Part shown: positions 57,501 to 64,000 of the stretch, piece after piece | How the letters are laid out: every line of letters starts with the position of its first letter | How positions within the stretch are numbered: the first letter of the stretch is position 1 | Source of the DNA: Burkholderiaceae bacterium | GTDB taxonomy: Bacteria; Pseudomonadota; Gammaproteobacteria; Burkholderiales; Burkholderiaceae_C | DNA length: 64,000 nt | Reading direction: 5' to 3' | Assembly (NCBI GenBank): GCA_913776825.1 | Contig: CAJYPV010000004.1 | Location: 1-64,000 of the forward strand | Position numbers and translations under genes: made by a program | Notes under the pieces: generated by a model | What the model saw: only the letters and a program-made list of their open reading frames with translations | Database searches by the model: none | What the model was told of the DNA's origin: nothing

Positions 57501-57893
57501 CTGCGGCAAATAGCCGCTCTGGGCCAATCGACCGTCGCGCTCGTCGATGTCCTGCTTCAATCGGATCAGCGCGTCTCGCGCCGTGGGCGAGTCACGCATC
57601 GGCAGGCGACCGACCGCATCGATGATCGCGTTCAGCGTATCGATCAGTTGCTGGCGGGCCGCCGCAAAGTCCGTGCTGCGCTGGAAGCGGTCGAAGTCAT
57701 GCCGGCTGCCGTCCAGCCGACCTTCGTAATAGATCCGCGAGGCGGGACTGGACGTGTCCGACCTGCCTGACCTGCCCGACCTGCTGGGCCCGTCCGACCT
57801 GTTCGGCCCGGTGACCTCGGGCCCCAGTTTGAATCCGGCGTCGACGGACAGCGCCGCGCTGGGGGGGCGAAAAATCGGCGGGGGGAGAGGCAT
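54540..57893 (-). CDS. Very large repeat protein, paralogue 1 (possible ShET2/EspL2-like effector)
   Basis: 1117 residues from ATG 57893; no strong ribosome site. The first 50 residues are disordered and Ser/Arg-rich, in part made of 9-bp repeats (RSGRSGRSD). Conserved blocks shared with the gene at 58112: YYEGRLDGS, LAQSGYLPQMYGSSKRDLERIA, VDGLIYCATRVVQVIRDAHHAL, RVLASQALEGIRHELDEVLHG. From about residue 640 come eight or so helical repeats of about 43 residues with ankyrin-like cores (NGHEEAVRAWL, HGHSAVIQAYG, AGQTPLVKTYL) and ending GLLTPxDLxxLL-type helices. The GH-x-AV-x-A(Y/F) pattern is known from type III effectors of the ShET2/EspL2 type. No secretion genes are nearby, so this is a hypothesis. 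Confidence 0.55.
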   Translation of the reverse strand: MPLPPPIFRPPSAALSVDAGFKLGPEVTGPNRSDGPSRSGRSGRSDTSSPASRIYYEGRLDGSRHDFDRFQRSTDFAAARQQLIDTLNAIIDAVGRLPMRDSPTARDALIRLKQDIDERDGRLAQSGYLPQMYGSSKRDLERIAVLLRDDRLPAEQRAAHMEDMVDGLIYCATRVVQVIRDAHHALACAGGGLGAQAAQTLAELQRACLTDFVRRQVERDLRDRRDPAAYEVHHVVRLARRVGLARMEGMAADSYLSDSSCSDEMVEACRAELAERVTPVRVARVLASQALEGIRHELDEVLHGAPLDLSQDAHRALFSQIKQPWELKLGPMPDQALVDIDVMSGATRGLHRDTTLLTAAVLGQLEQAGILDPAHPLRLVGWHDEEGAQELLSLRPGLALVRSPGQWGFDAAPDWTALMRLEALETTRPLGTLPPSVLPADTREAIALSAIPQASDEALTALSPHWVASPDVAQVLLQRWGPEGLLSWIDRHPAARQAPVRDAIGVMAARERQPTVLNALDWAHQRPLEAYGSWLETDAHAHLHAALSRGDQAMAAPWTELLIRASPLFSRDDLLAAQLGKDPSGQPLQLVAMASGDVAQTRARTQFFLTLFQRGVLSESMLVRAIMGADLMAQVSETGVSQALAHGHSAVIQAYGEAVSMAVRTGVGRENLLEMFDDHVSLPGGESRSSLATAIANGHEEAVRAWLLEILNASHQRLLNDRLLFHGLASGNSQGRLAAAEAVRQDPHANLAPYFNVVIEAYELGMLTDPRWVCLMNGSKHGHNQVLDVLMAQGSAEALSDYLGTVLNMAHRWGLTRTRLLPVLGAPNEAGLRPLDRAMEAGQTPLVKTYLDTLIEATQFGYLTPSDLRTLLASVSADKQPAAARALAHPDTLRAWLTSVLEVAGRGGLSSLEVRDLFKGRDAAQRGLLERAAAQAPSEALQVILDALLSATAKRLIRPRDLFELLTREDRAGRFPLRSAIVNHRAEQVTALGEAIRQAFVAGHFSAKQASQALSIGFRGAGSRFGRMLADAPRPAAEAVVKSYTQALIAAVKAGAMSADRAGRLLAPVFRSDTRPFAPYAVQMALREAVVQGALEDEDRVDIQISAKAVIHPAPMR
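57760..57813. repeat. 9-bp tandem repeat, 6 copies, in the start of paralogue 1
   Basis: Six 9-mers (GACCTGCCT, GACCTGCCC, GACCTGCTG and diverged copies) encode the Arg/Ser/Gly-rich N-terminal tail. They are absent from paralogue 2, so this tail is a recent change. Confidence 0.85.
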
Positions 57894-58003
57894 TTCGCAT
57901 CGTTGAAAGTTCAGGACGCCGGCTCAGTGAGCGACGGGACCGTCAGCGCGACATGCGAAACCTCGACTTGCGCATCGACGAGACCGGCCTCAACGAGTGG
58001 GTC

Positions 58004-58087
58004 AACGCATGCCTAAACGCATGTGGCAACGCGTGGGGCAACGCATGTGACAACGCGTGGGACAACGCTCGCGTCAACGGGTCCGAC
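58004..58087. repeat. 12-bp tandem repeat, 6-7 copies, between the paralogues
   Basis: Units of the form AACGCATGTGGC (consensus AACGCRTGNNRC) repeat at 12-bp spacing: six clear copies at 58004-58075 and a weak seventh. They lie in the 218-bp gap upstream of paralogue 1. Most units hold a CGCATG or CGCGTG core. Could be regulatory or a minisatellite. Confidence 0.85.
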
Positions 58088-58111
58088 ACCGTCTGCGACG
58101 AGCGGCCGGGC

Positions 58112-61100
58112 TCACAGCGGCGTCATCTCGTTGCGCTCCGGGATCCACGCGCCTGACGTCAAGCGACCGGCGCGCGATGCGATCTGGATCTTGCGCAATT
58201 GCTCGCTGTTGAGGAGGTTCGTGTCGAGCGCTTCGCGCAGGGTGCTCCGGATCAGTTGAGGCAGGCTGCCGCGCATCGGGATGCGGAAGACGGGCGACAG
58301 CAGCTTGCCGGCATCCTCGGGTTTGAGCGCACCGACATTCACCGCATTCAGCAGGGCGAGGCAGTAAGCCTGGACCGTGACCTCGGACAGCCGGCCTTCC
58401 ACCAACAGTTGTTGCAGGTCCACTCGGCTGCCACGGAAGCTGCGTGTCAGCGCCTCCTTCACTTTCGTCGCGCTGAAGTGACCGTCTGCAAACGCCTTGA
58501 GGATCGCGCCGGCGAGTTGCGTCACTTGGTCGGGGCGGTTGTCTTCCACGGCGGACCGCATCGGGAAATTGCGGTTTGGATCTTCCCGCGTGAGCAGCTC
58601 GAACAGCTCCCCATGGGTCAACAGCCCATGCCGGGTGGCCTGACTCATGGCGCCCAGCAAGAGCTGGGTGGACCGGGTGTCGCTGACATGCAAGGAGCGC
58701 TCCAGCAGGCCTTGGTCCAAGTTGTCCCGTGCTTTGAAAATCCCTCTGAGTTCCGTGGGGGACAGCTGCCGATCCGAGGCCGCCGCGATCACGTGATTCA
58801 GCCAGGCCTCCAGGCTGTCCGGTTGCGCCAGACCCGCCATCGCGGCGGGCTGCCCGCCATCGCTCGGAGATTCGAACAACCGCAACAAATGACGCTTGGA
58901 CAAAAGCCCCTGCGACATGGCCGCCCGCGCTTCGCCCAGGTAGGCCTGGACCGCCGCGGCGTTGCCTTCGTCCATGGCGGCCTGCAGCGGGCGTTCGCGA
59001 TACAGATCGCGGGCATACAGCACCTCCATCAGATCGGCGGGTGTCAACGTCCCGCGCGCGGTCATGCCGTGCGCGACTTCCAGATACGCGCGCAAGGCCG
59101 GGCCGTCGCTGTGGCGCATGAGCTCACCGAGCACCAGGTTGTGGCCATGCGCCGCGCCGTGCAGCAGCTGAACCAGTTCGGAGCGTTTGATCCAGCCGCG
59201 CTGGGCCGCCTCTTCGGCGGCGTGGAAATAGCGCGGCAGCGCGGCATCGGTGCGCCGGCGCACCGCCGCGCCGGCCGCCAGGGTGCCGACCAGGTCGTCG
59301 CTGGCCAGCAGATCGAACAGTTCGCCTGGCTTGATCCAGCCCGCGCCGTTGGCCGCCAGCAGTTGGCGAAGCCACATCGCCACGGCTTCGTCATGTCCCT
59401 CGGCCATGGCATGCGCCATCGCCGATTCAGGACCGCCTTGCCGCTTCATCACCTGGTCGCTCAGCAAACTCTGGGCGATGACGGTCTGAATCCGTCCGTC
59501 GCGCAGGCCCCGTGAGATGTCTTCGCCGTAGGCCTGGATCACGCCCGTATGCCCGCGCTTGAGCGCCACCGTCACGCCGCTCTCCACCATCTGACTCGCG
59601 CGGTCTCTTCCGCGCAGCGCAGTGATCAACATGGGATGGGACATCGGCGTCAGCGTGCTCAGGTGCAAGATGAATTGCAGGCGTGCGTGGCACTCCGCCA
59701 CCTGCCCCTCGCCCATGGCGACCATCAGCAGCGGCTGACCGTTGGCATGCCGCCCCAGCACGGCGGACAGGAAATCGCGGCTCTCCATTCGAGGGGAGGC
59801 CTGCGCGAGCAGATGGATCCAGGGACGTGCCAGGGCCAGGTTGCCCTGCTGCAGGGCGGCGTGAAGATGCGCATGTCCGTCGGTATCGAGCCAGCTCGCC
59901 TTGGCGAGCCGCGCGTCGTCCCGGGCCCAATGCAAGGCATCCAGCACGGACTGTTGACCCTCGCGCGCGCCGGCCACCGCCAGCATGTCCCGCGGCAGTC
60001 GTTCCTGCGCTTTCGGATGCGCGTGGATCCAGGTCGCCAGGGACTCCCCGCCGAGGCGGCGCAGCAACTGGCCGGACACTTCCGGCGACACGATCCAGTG
60101 CGGCGCGAGCGCCTGCAGCGCCTCGTCGCTGGCATCCGCCATGGCCGACAGCGCGATCGCCTCGCGGGTCGTGACGGGCAGCGCTGCCGGTGGGGTCACC
60201 CCGTGCGGACGCTCCTGCTGCAGCTCATCGAGCCGCTGCAGCGCGGCCCAGTCCGGCGGCATGTCGAAGGTCGCGTCGTCATTGGTGCGCAACACCACCA
60301 AACCCTCACGCAGCTTCAGCAGCTCCCGTTGATCGCCGTCGTCGCGCCATCCCAGCAGGCGAACGGGCGTCGACGGCGGCAGCGCCCCGGCAGTTTCGAG
60401 GTTGTTGAGCAGCGCATGGGCCAGCAGCGTGGTGTCGCGCTGCAGACCCAGCGTCTCGCCGGACATGATGTCGATGCGGACCAGGGAGGCATCGGGCAAG
60501 GGACCCAGCCGCTGTTCGAGCGCCCGCTTGAAGGTCATGAACATGGCGCGATGGCCGTCCGCGTTCAGATCGAGCGGCTCGTCGTGCAGGACCTCGTCGA
60601 GCTGGCTGCGCAGGGTCTCGAGGGCCTGGCTCGCCATCACGCGGGCGATGCTGACGGGTGTCACCTTGTCCTTGAGCTCGAGGCGGCATCGCTCGACCAG
60701 CTCGTCAGTCAGCCGGGTGCGCCCCCCCAGGTAGGTGTCGGGACCCAGTTCCTCTTCGGACTGCAGGCCCAGGCGGCTGGCCAGCAACGAGACGAAATGC
60801 ATTTCATAGCCGGCGGGGAGATGGCGATCACCCACCGGGCCCCTCAATTCCCGCCGCACCAGATCGGTGATGCAGGCACGCTGCATGTCGGCGCGGGTCT
60901 GAGCGGCTTCCGCGCAGACGCCCCCGCCGGCGCGCTCCAGCGCATGACGGGTGTCCCGGATCACCTGCACCACGCGGGTCGCGCAAAACGCCAGCCCGTC
61001 GACGAGTTCGTCCACCTCGGCCGCGCGCTGAGCCTCCGACAGGCGGGAATCGGCCACCAATTGCGCAATGCGTTCGAGGTCGCGCTTGCCGTTCCCGTAT

Positions 61101-61462
61101 ATCTGCGGCAGGTATGCGCTCTGGGCCAAGCGCCCGCTTTCATCGCGGATGTCGTCGGACAGGCCGCTCAACGCGCGCTCTGCGGCAAGCGGATCCTTCA
61201 AGGGCAGCGCTTTCGCCGCCGTCCAGATGCTGCCGATCGCGTCGGACAGTTCTCCCCAGGCCTGAAAGAAACCCGGCCCCCGGACGAAGCGTTGGAATTC
61301 GTCGAGCCGCCCGTCCAGACGCCCCTCGTAATAGACCCGCGGACCCTCCAATGGCTGGGGCGCATCGTCACGACGGGCCTTGAGATCGAGCACCGAGGTG
61401 AAGTCGTCCAGACTCGGCGCCCGATCCAGGGAGGGGCGAACTGAGGGCAGATGAAGGGGCAT
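58112..61462 (-). CDS. Very large repeat protein, paralogue 2 (possible ShET2/EspL2-like effector)
   Basis: 1116 residues from ATG 61462, almost the same length as its downstream neighbour and clearly homologous along the whole length (YYEGRLDGR, LAQSAYLPQIYGNGKRDLERIA, VDGLAFCATRVVQVIRDTRHAL, MASQALETLRSQLDEVLHD, DIMSGETLGLQRDTTLL). The ankyrin-like tandem units of about 43 residues again fill the C-terminal 450 residues (EGHDEAVAMWL, RGHTGVIQAYG, EGNAAAVQAYLGEARAAMSQGLL). The disordered N-terminus lacks the RSG repeats. It has no signal peptide or membrane span. The two genes form a tandem duplication in one direction, between two pirin genes. Function is inferred only from repeat resemblance. 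Confidence 0.55.
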   Translation of the reverse strand: MPLHLPSVRPSLDRAPSLDDFTSVLDLKARRDDAPQPLEGPRVYYEGRLDGRLDEFQRFVRGPGFFQAWGELSDAIGSIWTAAKALPLKDPLAAERALSGLSDDIRDESGRLAQSAYLPQIYGNGKRDLERIAQLVADSRLSEAQRAAEVDELVDGLAFCATRVVQVIRDTRHALERAGGGVCAEAAQTRADMQRACITDLVRRELRGPVGDRHLPAGYEMHFVSLLASRLGLQSEEELGPDTYLGGRTRLTDELVERCRLELKDKVTPVSIARVMASQALETLRSQLDEVLHDEPLDLNADGHRAMFMTFKRALEQRLGPLPDASLVRIDIMSGETLGLQRDTTLLAHALLNNLETAGALPPSTPVRLLGWRDDGDQRELLKLREGLVVLRTNDDATFDMPPDWAALQRLDELQQERPHGVTPPAALPVTTREAIALSAMADASDEALQALAPHWIVSPEVSGQLLRRLGGESLATWIHAHPKAQERLPRDMLAVAGAREGQQSVLDALHWARDDARLAKASWLDTDGHAHLHAALQQGNLALARPWIHLLAQASPRMESRDFLSAVLGRHANGQPLLMVAMGEGQVAECHARLQFILHLSTLTPMSHPMLITALRGRDRASQMVESGVTVALKRGHTGVIQAYGEDISRGLRDGRIQTVIAQSLLSDQVMKRQGGPESAMAHAMAEGHDEAVAMWLRQLLAANGAGWIKPGELFDLLASDDLVGTLAAGAAVRRRTDAALPRYFHAAEEAAQRGWIKRSELVQLLHGAAHGHNLVLGELMRHSDGPALRAYLEVAHGMTARGTLTPADLMEVLYARDLYRERPLQAAMDEGNAAAVQAYLGEARAAMSQGLLSKRHLLRLFESPSDGGQPAAMAGLAQPDSLEAWLNHVIAAASDRQLSPTELRGIFKARDNLDQGLLERSLHVSDTRSTQLLLGAMSQATRHGLLTHGELFELLTREDPNRNFPMRSAVEDNRPDQVTQLAGAILKAFADGHFSATKVKEALTRSFRGSRVDLQQLLVEGRLSEVTVQAYCLALLNAVNVGALKPEDAGKLLSPVFRIPMRGSLPQLIRSTLREALDTNLLNSEQLRKIQIASRAGRLTSGAWIPERNEMTPL

Positions 61463-61599
61463 CGGGCGTTCCGCAAAAACCGAGCGCGCAGTGTGCGAGC
61501 GGATGCCCGCGCCGGCCCATCCTTTCGCTGCATGCGGTTGGCGTCGCCAATGCCTTGGATCGTGGAGGCGATCCCTTCATCCAGTAGGTGTCGCTGGAC

Positions 61600-61625
61600 A
61601 AGCGCCGTCCTGACGAACGGCGCTT
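61600..61625. terminator. Possible hairpin between the paralogues and a pirin gene
   Basis: A 9-bp perfect stem AAGCGCCGT/ACGGCGCTT with an 8-base loop lies just past the pirin stop on the minus strand. No T-run follows on that strand, so terminator function is uncertain. Confidence 0.4.
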
Positions 61626-61628
61626 TCC

Positions 61629-62501
61629 TCAGGCGAACGTGCCGGCCTGGAAATCGCGCACGGCCTGCAGCAGTTCGCCTTCCGTGTTCATCACGAACGG
61701 GCCGTATTGGGCGATCGGTTCATTCAGCGGCTGGCCGGCGACCAGGATGAGCCGGGCTCCCTCCTCGGCCGCGGTGAACCGGAGGCCGTCCGAGCCCGGT
61801 GTGTTGGCCAGGATCGCCATGCGGCCGCTGCCCACCAGACAACCGCTGTCAAAGCGCACGCCTCCCCGGTAGACATAGAGGAAGGCGTTGTGCGTGTCCG
61901 GCAGCGCCTGTTCGAAATCGGCGCCGGGCGCCAGCTGCACGTCCAGATACAGCGGTTGGGTGACGTCGCGCTGCATCGCACCGGCCACGCCGTGCCGTTC
62001 GCCCGCGATCACCCGCACCTGCACACCCGGCGACTCGACCAGCGGGATCTCGGCGGCGGGAATGTCGCGATACCAGGGATCACGCATCTTGTCGCGCCCC
62101 GGCAGGTTGAGCCAGAGCTGAAAGCCCTCCATCCGTCCTTCCTGCTGCTCCGGCAATTCCGAATGGATGACGCCGCGGCCGGCGGTCATCCATTGCACGC
62201 CCCCCGCTTCCAGCAGGCCTTCATGGCCAGCGGAATCACGGTGGCGCATGCGGCCTTCCAGCATGTAGGTGATGGTCTCGAAGCCGCGATGCGGATGATC
62301 GGGGAAGCCGGCGATGTAATCCTCGGCGGCATCGGAGGCGAAGGCATCCAGCATCAGGAAAGGATCCAGCCGTCGCTGCAGGTCGCGGGTCAGCAACCGG
62401 GTCAGGTTGACGCCGGCGCCTTCGCGAGTGGCCACGCCCTGGATCAGGCGCTCGACCTGGCGGGGCGTCGCGATCGTGGTGGCATGGAGAGCGGCGGTCA
62501 T
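61629..62501 (-). CDS. Pirin-family protein (second)
   Basis: 290 residues from ATG 62501 (AAAGGA about eight bases upstream). Bicupin landmarks: DPFLMLDAFASDAAEDYIAGFPDHPHRGFETITYMLEGRMRHRDSAGHEG, which has the metal His motif HPHRG, then GGVQWMTAGRGVIHSELPEQQEG and LWLNLPGRDKMRDP. This is the typical pirin (YhhW/Pir) pattern, closer to the quercetinase-like type than the first pirin. It is a separate gene on the minus strand downstream of azoR. A redox or catalytic role is inferred from family. Confidence 0.95.
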   Translation of the reverse strand: MTAALHATTIATPRQVERLIQGVATREGAGVNLTRLLTRDLQRRLDPFLMLDAFASDAAEDYIAGFPDHPHRGFETITYMLEGRMRHRDSAGHEGLLEAGGVQWMTAGRGVIHSELPEQQEGRMEGFQLWLNLPGRDKMRDPWYRDIPAAEIPLVESPGVQVRVIAGERHGVAGAMQRDVTQPLYLDVQLAPGADFEQALPDTHNAFLYVYRGGVRFDSGCLVGSGRMAILANTPGSDGLRFTAAEEGARLILVAGQPLNEPIAQYGPFVMNTEGELLQAVRDFQAGTFA

Positions 62502-62618
62502 GGTGAAAGTCCTTTCCTGGATGAATGAATCCGGACGACCGGTCCGGATCGGCGCACCACCCAAACGGTGGCATGCGGAAGACGGCGGCGCGAGTTGCTG
62601 CCCGGCCGCCGCCAAGGC

Positions 62619-63245
62619 TCAGGCGGCCTGGGTTTCGCCCAGCAGCGCGGCGATCTCGGCGCGGGCGCTGGCCAGGCCTTGGGCTGCGGCGTCCGGGCCC
62701 ATGTTCAGGCCTTCGGCATAGACAAAATCCACGTCCGTCATGCCGAGGAAGCCCAGGGTGACCTTCAGATAGGGCACCACGTTGTCGGTCGGCTGACCCC
62801 GATGCACGCCACCGCGTGAGGACACGACGATGACCTTCTTGCCCTGCACCATGCCTTCGGGGCCATTGGCGCCATAACGGAAGGTGACGCCGGCACGGGC
62901 GACGCCGTCGATCCAGTTCTTGAGCTGCGAGCTGACACCGAAGTTGATCATCGGCGCGGCCAGCACGATCACGTCGGCGGCCATCAGTTCGGCGATCAAC
63001 TGGTCGCTCACGGCCACGCGGGCCTTCTGGGCGTCGGTGCGCTGATCGGCCGGCGTGAAGAGCGCGCCCAGGGTGGCTTCATCCATCGGCGGCAGCGGCT
63101 GGGCCGACAGGTCATGCACCACGGTCTGCGCGCCGGGGTTGCGGCCCACCAGGCCCTGGACCACTTCATTGGCCAGCAGCGTCGACACGGAACCCTGGCC
63201 GTCTTGCAGGCGGCGGGCGCTGGAGTTGATTTGCAGAATGTTCAT
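62619..63245 (-). CDS. azoR: FMN-dependent NADH-azoreductase
   Basis: 208 residues from ATG 63245. Flavodoxin-fold quinone/azo reductase: [61 protein letters not shown], then [14 protein letters not shown]. The motif [16 protein letters not shown] is characteristic of AzoR (acyl carrier protein phosphodiesterase is an old misnomer). Reduces azo compounds and quinones using NADH, protecting against electrophiles. The second pirin is its co-directional neighbour; a LysR regulator is divergent across 208 bp. Confidence 0.96.
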   Translation of the reverse strand: MNILQINSSARRLQDGQGSVSTLLANEVVQGLVGRNPGAQTVVHDLSAQPLPPMDEATLGALFTPADQRTDAQKARVAVSDQLIAELMAADVIVLAAPMINFGVSSQLKNWIDGVARAGVTFRYGANGPEGMVQGKKVIVVSSRGGVHRGQPTDNVVPYLKVTLGFLGMTDVDFVYAEGLNMGPDAAAQGLASARAEIAALLGETQAA

Positions 63246-63332
63246 GGCGATCTCCGGTGAAACAGGGGTGTGAGGGAATGGGGTTCACTGTATTCATCCC
63301 CTGACAGCACCAGAAGCCATCGATCTGGATAA

Positions 63333-63356
63333 GATTGTTCCATTGGACGAACAATC
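63333..63356. promoter_or_regulatory. Palindrome between azoR and its LysR regulator
   Basis: GATTGTTC-N8-GAACAATC is a perfect 8-8-8 inverted repeat in the azoR/LysR divergent region, 87 bp before azoR and 97 bp before the LysR start. It is the expected type of LysR recognition site and contains T-N-A dyad ends. Confidence 0.75.
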
Positions 63357-63453
63357 GCGGGTGGTCGGCCGTCAGTCTCAGGTCATGCGGCGCGTGCGCC
63401 CGTGATCGTCGAGGGCCTGTCCGCCCGCCCGCAGCCCTACGAAAGAGCCCCCG

Positions 63454-64000
63454 ATGAGCCTCGATGCCGACGACCTGCTGGTCTTTGCCCGAGTGATGGA
63501 ATCCGGCAGCTTCAGCCGCGCCGCCGAACGGATGCAGTTGCCCAAATCGACCGTGTCCCGGCGCATTGCGGCGCTGGAAGAGCGGCTGGGGGAAAAGCTG
63601 CTGCAGCGCTCGACGCGTCGGCTCACGCTGACCGAGTTCGGTCAGGGCGTGCTGGAACATGCCCGCGCGCTCGCGGGCGAGGTGGACGGTGCGCTGGCGC
63701 TGGCGCTGCATCGCCAGCAACGGCCCACCGGCCGGCTGCGGGTGTCGATGCCGGCCGACTTCGCGCATCAGATGCTCACGCCGATGCTGAGCGAGTTCGT
63801 GCGTCAGTACCCCGACGTACAACTGGAACTGGACCTCTCGCCGCGGCGGGTGGACCTGATCGCGGAAGGTTTCGATCTGGCGGTGCGCATGGGCGAGTTG
63901 CCACCCGACAGCCAGTTGGCGGCCCGCCGACTGGCGATCTTCGGCAGCGGCCTGTACGCCTCACCGGACTATCTGCTCCGGCACGGCGAGCCGCAGTTGC
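63454..64000 (+). CDS. LysR-family regulator of azoR, truncated by window
   Basis: 182 codons visible, still open at the window end. Winged HTH: LLVFARVMESGSFSRAAERMQLPKSTVSRRIAALEERLGEKLLQRSTRRLTLTEFGQGVLEHARAL, then the start of the periplasmic-binding-type effector domain (RLRVSMPADFAHQMLTPMLSEFVRQYPDVQLELDLSPRRVDLIAEGFDLAVRMG). The region resembles YhjC/quinone-responsive LysRs. Divergent from azoR with a shared palindrome, so it probably activates azoR in response to an electrophile. Start ATG 63454; no clear ribosome site. Confidence 0.9.
   Translation, partial: MSLDADDLLVFARVMESGSFSRAAERMQLPKSTVSRRIAALEERLGEKLLQRSTRRLTLTEFGQGVLEHARALAGEVDGALALALHRQQRPTGRLRVSMPADFAHQMLTPMLSEFVRQYPDVQLELDLSPRRVDLIAEGFDLAVRMGELPPDSQLAARRLAIFGSGLYASPDYLLRHGEPQL

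Noticed and set aside
57953..58156. Small gene over the 12-bp repeats (67 codons)
   Set aside because: The translation is just the repeat (NACGNAWGNA pattern) without a ribosome site; better explained as repetitive intergenic DNA.
54540..61462. hrp/PIP-type promoter boxes before the repeat-protein genes
   Set aside because: Only loose TTCG-like matches were found with wrong spacing; not enough to claim type III regulation.

Overview
The window is one continuous stretch of visibly high-G+C DNA (roughly two thirds G+C by eye, third positions almost all G or C). Its gene content points to a betaproteobacterium of the Burkholderiales, most likely the Roseateles/Mitsuaria/Rubrivivax side of the order. 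The pointers are a liu (leucine/isovalerate) catabolic cluster beside a TetR-type regulator, a class II (B12-dependent) ribonucleotide reductase, an IorAB-type molybdenum hydroxylase, a yqjD/yqjE/yqjK set, several c-di-GMP proteins and an AcrAB-OprM-type pump. Genus placement is an inference. No tRNA, rRNA or CRISPR array was seen.

Layout. 1-2.2 kb is accessory: the right end of an IS3-family element, an HTH antitoxin/PIN toxin pair and a PD-(D/E)xK nuclease of visibly lower G+C. 2.3-15.1 kb is mixed: nrdJ, a degenerate GGDEF protein, a DUF1134 protein, a PilZ protein, a MocR-type regulator, an alpha/beta hydrolase, a stand-alone molybdopterin oxidoreductase and a sce7725-like protein. 15.6-22.4 kb is an RND efflux operon (membrane fusion protein, pump, outer-membrane factor, on the minus strand) with a divergent AcrR-like repressor and a clear palindromic operator between them. 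22.6-29.1 kb holds a YgiQ radical SAM protein and the yqjD/E/K genes, which are separated by a receiver-DUF3369-GGDEF-EAL gene on the opposite strand. 29.3-33.5 kb is a second accessory stretch: a caspase-fold (gingipain-like) peptidase overlapping a small protein, a divergent unknown gene, a VOC protein, and a SLOG/phosphoribosyltransferase gene pair.

33.6-46.9 kb is the metabolic core, nearly all on the minus strand: mccB, GNAT, hydrolase, liuC, bioA, bioF, bioD, bioB, mccA, HMG-CoA lyase. Biotin synthesis is therefore embedded inside the leucine-degradation operon whose key enzyme, methylcrotonyl-CoA carboxylase, needs biotin. Most neighbours overlap by a few bases. A divergent TetR regulator (LiuQ-like) has a perfect 15-bp palindrome just before its start. 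47.1-49.8 kb encodes the IorAB-type hydroxylase. 50.0-53.4 kb is a copper module (copZ divergent from copA-cueR) in which both promoters show the 19-bp spacer typical of MerR/CueR control.

53.4-62.5 kb contains two pirin genes flanking two tandem paralogous genes for about 1,117-residue proteins. These carry C-terminal ankyrin-like repeats resembling ShET2/EspL2-type secreted effectors. The window ends with azoR and a divergent, truncated LysR gene that share a palindrome.

The best candidates for something undescribed are the SLOG-phosphoribosyltransferase pair (32.4-33.5 kb), the caspase-like peptidase locus (29.3-31.7 kb) and the twin giant repeat proteins (54.5-61.5 kb). A recurring pattern of in-frame 9-bp tandem repeats at gene ends runs through the window.
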